Part shown: positions 58,625 to 64,000 of the stretch, piece after piece
Layout of the letters: every line of letters starts with the position of its first letter
Numbering within the stretch: position 1 is the stretch's first letter
From: Nostoc cf. commune SO-36
GTDB lineage: Bacteria; Cyanobacteriota; Cyanobacteriia; Cyanobacteriales; Nostocaceae
Length of the DNA stretch: 64,000 nt
Reading direction: 5' to 3'
NCBI RefSeq assembly: GCF_023734775.1
Contig: NZ_AP025732.1
Coordinates: 3,726,501 to 3,790,500, forward strand
Notes under the pieces: model-generated
Databases searched by the model: none
What the model saw: the letters and a program-made list of their open reading frames with translations, nothing else
Told to the model about the DNA's origin: nothing
Translations under genes and position numbers: made by a program

Positions 58625-59713
58625 TTAATTGTATAAAGGTACAGGGCGTAACCTTCCTTCTACCTCAACATTAGGAAAATTTGGATCAAAAGTCAGATTT
58701 TCCAACTTTCCATCCTTGAGAATCACAAAAGTATCTTCAACCTTTGCCCCTGCTAAACTAGGGTTCCAAGCGACAGCAACGCCTTCTGTCAAAGTATCAG
58801 TAGTAGTTGGATTTGCTACGATTTCTCGTGCTAAATATCCAGTGGTTCCTCCCTGGTGATGTTCGCGGATGGCATTGGGAAATCCATGCTGCTTATAAGC
58901 TTGGGCTAGTGCGTTATAAGCTGTGTCGAGAGTGGTTCCGGGTTGGGACAAATTTAAAACTACTGCTTCTATTTCGCGCACATGAGAATGCAATTCCGCC
59001 CGTTCGTCTGAAAGCTTACCAAAACAAACAAATCGCGTCAGATTTGCATACAAACCGTAACCTCTAGCGCAAAATACCAGCATCGCTTGCTGCCCAATCT
59101 GTTCTGCTGTGGGTGTAGCATGACGGTATAGCGGTAAACGCCTCTCACCCGCTACCAGTGTCAGCGCTGGATGCAGCCCTTTCGCCCATAATGCCTCTGC
59201 ACCCGCACCCGCTAACTGATATTCTGTCCAAGTTGGCTTGGCGACTTTGAGTACCTCTGTCATTGCCTGACTAGCTTTTTGCCCAACTTGACGATATCGC
59301 TCTAATTCACTTGACATCATTACCCGTTTATGATTTTGCAGAGATGGGGGTAATGGCTGTTCTAAATTGGAGATGGGGCGATCGCTAGCTGTTTTCCCAC
59401 CGCCAGTTGCATCACGAACAAAAGACTCACGGGCAGCACCATCAGCCCAAGGGTTGATATGCACCTTAAAATTAGCAGGCAATTCTTCATCCTTAAGACG
59501 CTGCGCTTCAATTTCATCCGTCAATACCCAAGCATCTTCAGTAGTTACTAATACTTCTGCTACGCCAGTTTCGGCAGTCAGTAGCACGGTGTTAGAAGCG
59601 CCAGCTGTCGCCCAGGCAAACCAGTCTGTACCGCGCAAACGCACGCCTTGCAGTTCATTTTCACGCAAGGTTTGTCTGATTAACTCTAGTTTTTTGGAGA
59701 CTTCTTCGTTCAT
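58625..59713 (-). CDS. M24-fold (creatinase/aminopeptidase P) protein with metal ligands missing
   Basis: 362 residues with a creatinase-type N-domain (1-130) and a pita-bread C-domain. Where active M24 enzymes have Asp in a VDIGA-like strand and in SDLTR, this protein reads [20 protein letters not shown]. The histidine site reads [18 protein letters not shown], and only the Glu in AKVEDTFVI is obviously kept. It is therefore unlikely to be a normal metallopeptidase. It may bind a ligand or catalyse something metal-free. First gene of the operon with galK and cupin. Neighbourhood suggests a role in galactoside handling, which is a guess. Confidence 0.82.
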   Translation of the reverse strand: MNEEVSKKLELIRQTLRENELQGVRLRGTDWFAWATAGASNTVLLTAETGVAEVLVTTEDAWVLTDEIEAQRLKDEELPANFKVHINPWADGAARESFVRDATGGGKTASDRPISNLEQPLPPSLQNHKRVMMSSELERYRQVGQKASQAMTEVLKVAKPTWTEYQLAGAGAEALWAKGLHPALTLVAGERRLPLYRHATPTAEQIGQQAMLVFCARGYGLYANLTRFVCFGKLSDERAELHSHVREIEAVVLNLSQPGTTLDTAYNALAQAYKQHGFPNAIREHHQGGTTGYLAREIVANPTTTDTLTEGVAVAWNPSLAGAKVEDTFVILKDGKLENLTFDPNFPNVEVEGRLRPVPLYN

Positions 59714-59856
59714 AGAAAATTAGTAACCACAGATGAATACAGACAATTATGAGGTTCATCTGTGCTTATATGCGTATATCTATAGTTTGAAAAAAACGTA
59801 GGTACGGTATGATATCGAGTTTGGCATTTTAATAGATTTCTTTCATGAATTAAAAG

Positions 59857-60200
59857 CCCCAAACTGAATCGCTATGGCTGACCGATATCGCTTATCAGTA
59901 CCGGGCTAACTTCGGTATTGGTTACAGCATTAAAGAAATGCTCAACGCCAGAAATTTCTTTGGCGTCCAAACTAAAGGTCAGTTCAATCTACCGCACCAA
60001 GGGCAGTACGACACCTACAACAACTGGTTGCACTTCCAGTTGTCCATACACCTACCTGGCAGCATTAGGTACTGCATTATCATTGCATCGGTAAAGACTA
60101 CACAACACAGGCAACGCTGTACACGTATCACCAGTACATTACTGGCTTCCTGATGATTGGTGCGTTTGCCCATGCTGGCATCTTTGTATATCGAAAGCAT
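59857..60200 (+). pseudogene. Relic of a psaB-like photosystem I gene
   Basis: In-frame sequence reads [20 protein letters not shown] then [35 protein letters not shown] and LHFQLSIHL, characteristic of PsaB between helices. About 16 residues (the HHHLAIAVLFIIAGHM-type helix) are deleted after TDIA. Past SIHL the frame shifts, with pieces such as [10 protein letters not shown] and [13 protein letters not shown] recognisable in other frames. Both ends of the gene are missing. It resembles a divergent second psaB copy as some Nostoc carry, not the main gene. Confidence 0.85.
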
Positions 60201-60352
60201 TTGATGAATTGCAATATTGTAGATTTTAAGAGGATATCTGAAAAGTTTTGAGGCAGTATATGTCGGTCATCACTCTGTGATATTTAAGTAGTTTTTCTAG
60301 TGACGAAATACTGTTACCTTTCAAATATCCTTTTAGAAGGATTGAATTTACG

Positions 60353-61923
60353 TTAACAGTGTTGTTGTTTTTTAAATAATGACAATAGCAAACACATAAG
60401 TCCCATTACTACCAACGACACTGAAGAAGCAGGTTCTGAGACAGGCTGAGGGTTTTGCACAGGCTGATAATTGGTAAAATCCCCTTGAATTGGGCTGAGT
60501 GATGCCAAAAGTTGCTCAATATCGCTAGATATATCAGTATCATTACCAACACTTTTAGAAGAAATGAGGCGGTTAAATGTTTGGCTACTTGATACATCAA
60601 AATCTCCTGTGAACCCAAGAAAATTTTGACCTATTTTACCTATAAGAGAGTCAATTAGATTGTTAACATCAGTTTTGATCCCTAATGGGGATAACTTTAA
60701 ACTGCTGATATTATTGACGTTTCCAATTTTTGTGTTGTCAGTATTTGCTAACCAATTGCCATTACCAATAATTTCATTTCCACTGGTAAAAACCCAGTTA
60801 CCATTACCAATAATTGTATTATTAGTACCAAAGTCCCAATTGCCGTTTCCAATGGTTGCATTGTCACTGCCGAAGTGCCAATTCCCATTACCTAATGTTG
60901 AATTATTACTTCCGTCGTCCCAATACCAGTTGCCGTTACCAAGGGTTGTGTTACCCTCTCCAAATAGCCAGTTGCCATTACCGATGGTTGCGTTGTCATT
61001 ATTAAAGTTCCAGTTTCCATTCCCAATGGTGGCGCTGTTACTGCCATAATCCGAGTTACTATTACCAATAGTTGCGTTATTATCACCAAAATTCTTGTTA
61101 CCATTCCCAACGGGTGCGTTGCTCTGATTAAAGGTTTGGCTACCAGGATTAGATGTATACCAAGAACTTCTTTCAATGGATCGAAAGGCGATTGTTGAAG
61201 CAGGCTTCCAGCACCTGCGATCGCATTACCACCACCTGCAAACGGGTTGCCGCCTGCGATCGGATTACCACCACCTGAAAATGGGTTAGTAGCACCACCT
61301 GCTATAGGATTTCCACTGCCTGAAAATGCGTTAGTAGCGCCACCTGCGATCGCATTATTGCTGCCCGCGAAAGGGTTGGTAGCACCACCTGCTATAGAAT
61401 TTCCACTGCCTGCAAATGGGTTAGTAGCGCCACCTGCGATCGCATTATTGCTGCCTGCGAAAGGGTTGGTACCACCACCTGCAAACGGGTTGCCACCTGC
61501 TATAGGATTTCCACTGCCTGAAAATGGGTTAGTAGCAGCACCTGCTATAGGATTTCCACTGCCTGCAAATGGGTTAGTAGCGCCACCTGGAATGGGATAA
61601 CCACTGGCTGCAAATGGGTTACTCCCTCCCGCCAATGTGTTGTCAATATCCTTGAAGAAGTTATCACCCAAAACTGACTTTAATCGATCAAAGATTAATT
61701 TCTGAAGCCCACTGCCACCATCACCTGCAAACGGGTTAATACCGCCACCTGGAATGGGATTGTTACCGTTACCTAATAACAGATTGCCAGCCGTTAACAG
61801 GTTGCCTTCAGTAGACAAACTGCCATTGGCAGCAAAGGAATTACCGTTATATAGGTTGCTACCGCCACCTACATTTAAGGCATTAACTCCACTATTAGGG
61901 GGATTGACAGCAGACTCTTCCAT
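60353..61923 (-). CDS. Repeat-rich surface protein (NPF repeats, GNGNW repeats, PEP-CTERM tail), one frameshift
   Basis: Start MEESAVNPPNSGVNALNVGG. Residues about 95-235 are repeats of ATNPFAGSGNPIAGG (about 12-15 residues each). After a frame change near 61165, a second set of 14-residue repeats follows: NATIGNGNWNFNND, NATIGNGNWLFGEG, and so on (about eight copies). Then comes a globular patch (SSLKLSPLGIKTDVNNLIDS) and a C-terminal sorting tail VSEPASSVSLVVMGLMCLLL then SLFKKQQHC, stop at 60353. In the unbroken state it is about 520 residues. No N-terminal signal peptide is obvious, odd for a PEP-CTERM protein. Function unknown; likely beta-helical and extracellular. Confidence 0.75.
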
Positions 61924-62277
61924 TAGTACTAATTCTCCTATTTTTAGTTAAAAAATTATGGGTTATTCAGCACCTGTTATACCAATTATGAATTTGCTAA
62001 ACCCAAAATCTCTCTAATAAGGCTTTAATAATTTTACCGTCAAAGTAACAGAAAATATTGATTAAACCTTTATATGTAAAGAGTTTCAGGGCATAAAATA
62101 GCAAACTAGTACAATAAAGCAGAAGGCACATCATTGATAATACACTCTTTTCAGATTTATCGAATGGTATGTTTTTTTGCGCCAAGCTGTACTAGCATAC
62201 TATGTACTGAAGAACTCATTATTGTTCTCCTCTTTTATCTGCTGATTTTCGCAATAATTCTATTAGGCGAACGGAAT

Positions 62278-63078
62278 TTATCGACCACCAAATGATGGCA
62301 TTCCTCCACCAAATGATGGCATTCCTTCATCACTATCACCACCTATTGATGGCATTCCTCCACTACCACCACCTATTGATGGCATTCCTCCACTACCACC
62401 ACCTATTGATGGCATTCCTCCACCCATTGATGGCATTCCTCCACCACTACCCGGTTCATTGTCAAGCTTTGAGTCAACTAGCTTATCAATGGTCATCCTC
62501 AAATCGAACCCGTTCGGTATTTCAGTTGTGCTAATACCATAGGTCTGGGTCTGGCTACCACCACCTGCGGATGGTCTACTACCACCAGTCAAAGGGTCGC
62601 TGCCACTACCTTGGTCGCCACCGCCTGCGGATGAGCTACCACCACCTGCGGATGGTCTACTACCGCCTGCAAATGGGCTACCACCACCTGCGGATGGGCT
62701 ACCACCACCAGTCAAAGGGTCGCTGCCACTACCTTGGTTGCCACCACCTGCGGATGGGTTTGATGGGTTTACACCGCCTGCGAAGATATTCCAGAAGTTG
62801 TCGCCAGCGAAAGGATTGCCACCATAGGGTAAATCAGGCTGACTGCCACCGCCACCAGCACCACCAGCACCGGCACCACCGACACCACCAGCACCGCCAG
62901 CGCCACCAAATGGGCTACTGCCACCGGCACCACCAGCACCACCAACACCACTAAATATATTGGTGAGGCCTTCTTTACCGAGTACTACTTCCAAGCGACC
63001 GAAGGGTGATTGGCTAATCGAATTGTTCCCATTAGGAGAGGAATTACTGCTACCACTATTACTTGAATTTTCCGCCAT
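62278..63078 (-). CDS. Low-complexity Gly/Pro/Ser repeat protein, paralogue of the previous gene's N-terminus
   Basis: About 266 residues from ATG 63078 (MAENSSNSGSSNSSPNGNNS). It shares with the previous gene an opening polar tail, the phrase SPFGRLEVVLGKEGLTNIFS (compare SPFDPLKEVLG and FDRLKSVLGDNFFKDI there) and NPFAGDNFW. The rest is GGAGG runs, GGGSPSAGGGS units and six to seven copies of GGGMPSIGG. There is no PEP-CTERM tail and no membrane helix. Possibly a secreted structural protein that partners with the neighbour; unknown. The spacer between them (61924-62277) shows nothing. Confidence 0.7.
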   Translation of the reverse strand: MAENSSNSGSSNSSPNGNNSISQSPFGRLEVVLGKEGLTNIFSGVGGAGGAGGSSPFGGAGGAGGVGGAGAGGAGGGGSQPDLPYGGNPFAGDNFWNIFAGGVNPSNPSAGGGNQGSGSDPLTGGGSPSAGGGSPFAGGSRPSAGGGSSSAGGGDQGSGSDPLTGGSRPSAGGGSQTQTYGISTTEIPNGFDLRMTIDKLVDSKLDNEPGSGGGMPSMGGGMPSIGGGSGGMPSIGGGSGGMPSIGGDSDEGMPSFGGGMPSFGGR

Positions 63079-63722
63079 TAGATTAATCCTCATTATTTGG
63101 ATAAAAATATTGCTAGCATTGCAACATAAAATAGACAAAACTCAAGTCTATTTAATGAATTTATCGTTAGCAAAACTAGTCAGTAGCTATTAGATTATTT
63201 GGTTATCTCTATTAAGTTTAGATAACAAAATTTTTAATCAATGCTACTTCCATCTATAATTTATACGATTTAGTTTTGAAGGACAATGAAAAATATTTTG
63301 ATATATTTATCAAACTTGTAGATATTATTAGATATCACTTAAACAGTTAACTGAAAGGTTTGTATAAAAAAATTAATTTGGGTTAAATATTATATTGCAA
63401 TGAATAATCTTTTGATAAACCTGCCTATTTTTTAGATATTTAATTAATCTTGATTTAGCCGGGGTTATATCACTTTTATCCGACGTTATACCACGAGACT
63501 TATAATAGTAAATAGCACAGTTACTGGCACCCTGCAATACTTCCATTATATTAAGTAAGCCGACGATAAAAATCAACCTATGCAACAAAGTGTAAGGTCA
63601 GGAAAGAGACTATAAGTGAATCGTTCCAAGGTTTTTATAAAAATTAACATACCTTAGTTTTATCGTGCCGACTTACTTAGCACCACTACGGAGTACGGTG
63701 AAAAAAGCTTCAGGTGCAGGAA
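63079..63722. other. AT-rich intergenic region, nothing identified
   Basis: About 640 bases, mostly AT-rich. It has no recognisable gene, RNA or repeat end. Confidence 0.5.
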
Positions 63723-64000
63723 TTACTTCAGATAAATCAGCAAATTTAATCCTGGAATTGTGCGAGAAAGTGTCCACAAAACTAGCGTGATGTAAATTAC
63801 ACCCAAACTCCATTGATACCAAGCAAGTGCAGAGATGATCCCAGGTAGGTGTTCGTCTCGCAGGCGAATGTCGTTAAATCCTAATTTGACTAGATTGTTG
63901 AGGCTAAAATCATAGTAGTTGAGCCAGTTCCAACGGCGATCGCACAAAAGAGGCATATATCGTTCCCGAAATGTCTGATTCCTTGGTATCACTGGCAAAC
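63723..64000 (-). CDS. C-terminus of a membrane protein (cut by window edge)
   Basis: At least 91 residues, open to the right edge. It contains PLLCDRRWNWLNYYDFSLNN, then WYQWSLGVIYITLVLWTL, a membrane helix, near the C-terminus, ending LNLLIYLK. I do not recognise the family. The beginning lies beyond the window. Confidence 0.6.
   Translation of the reverse strand, partial: LPVIPRNQTFRERYMPLLCDRRWNWLNYYDFSLNNLVKLGFNDIRLRDEHLPGIISALAWYQWSLGVIYITLVLWTLSRTIPGLNLLIYLK

Noticed and set aside
62571..62954. His/Tyr-rich plus-strand frame
   Set aside because: Antisense of the Gly-rich repeats in the minus-strand protein.
1..64000. tRNA or rRNA genes
   Set aside because: I looked for T-loop-like GGTTCRANTCC with cloverleaf partners and rRNA signatures and found none I could support; a tRNA scan would settle it.

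Overview
The window is from a filamentous, Nostoc-like cyanobacterium. The palindrome GCGATCGC (HIP1) is scattered throughout. The window carries psaI, psbEFLJ with ycf48 and a rubredoxin, and ndhCKJ, plus cyanobacterium-specific families (DUF3288, Tic20-like, PEP-CTERM proteins). Intergenic DNA is loaded with Nostoc-style short repeats.

Layout: 1-1440 is a hairpin- and repeat-rich spacer. 1.4-12.2 kb holds mostly housekeeping genes: phoX, a PEP-CTERM protein, argG, a DedA protein, a STAS protein, rpsF, an FAH-family hydrolase and a Tic20-like protein. 12.8-15.9 kb is one very large repeat-bearing protein of unknown function. 16.2-20.9 kb is the photosynthesis block (psaI; psbEFLJ-ycf48-rubA on the minus strand; ndhCKJ on the plus strand). 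21.5-27.5 kb contains a broken cytochrome b561-like gene, a decayed pyrF-pyrE fusion, an AI-2E family permease and a frameshifted clpC. 28.3-30.7 kb is an Mla-type lipid-transport pair (MCE protein plus ATPase). 31.4-32.7 kb is a threonine-aldolase-like gene with a small partner.

33.4-36.3 kb and 47.4-59.7 kb hold, all on the minus strand, a galactose-centred carbohydrate region. It has a GH2 enzyme with galT, then galE, a GH1-reductase fusion, a glycosyltransferase-UDP-galactopyranose mutase fusion, a GH43 enzyme, a PhyH-type oxygenase, a cupin, galK and an M24-fold protein that lacks its usual metal ligands. Together these cover release of galactose from a glycan, the Leloir route (galK, galT, galE) and conversion of UDP-Galp to UDP-Galf, so this is the best candidate here for an undescribed glycan system. 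Between the two halves lie a transposon-broken KAP ATPase, a decayed MFS gene, an ATP-grasp/isoaspartyl-peptidase pair, hflX and uvsE. 59.9-63.1 kb holds a psaB relic and two low-complexity Gly/Asn/Pro-rich proteins, one with a PEP-CTERM tail.

Two features stand out overall. First, small non-autonomous elements (MITE-like) are unusually readable: four have clear target-site duplications, two are nested in other repeats, and one breaks a gene in frame. Second, many genes carry frameshifts. pyrFE and the MFS gene have many and look like real decay. clpC, rubA, the cytochrome b561 gene, phyH, hflX and the PEP-CTERM repeat protein each have one, often a one-base length change in a short homopolymer, so sequencing error must be excluded before any are called pseudogenes.
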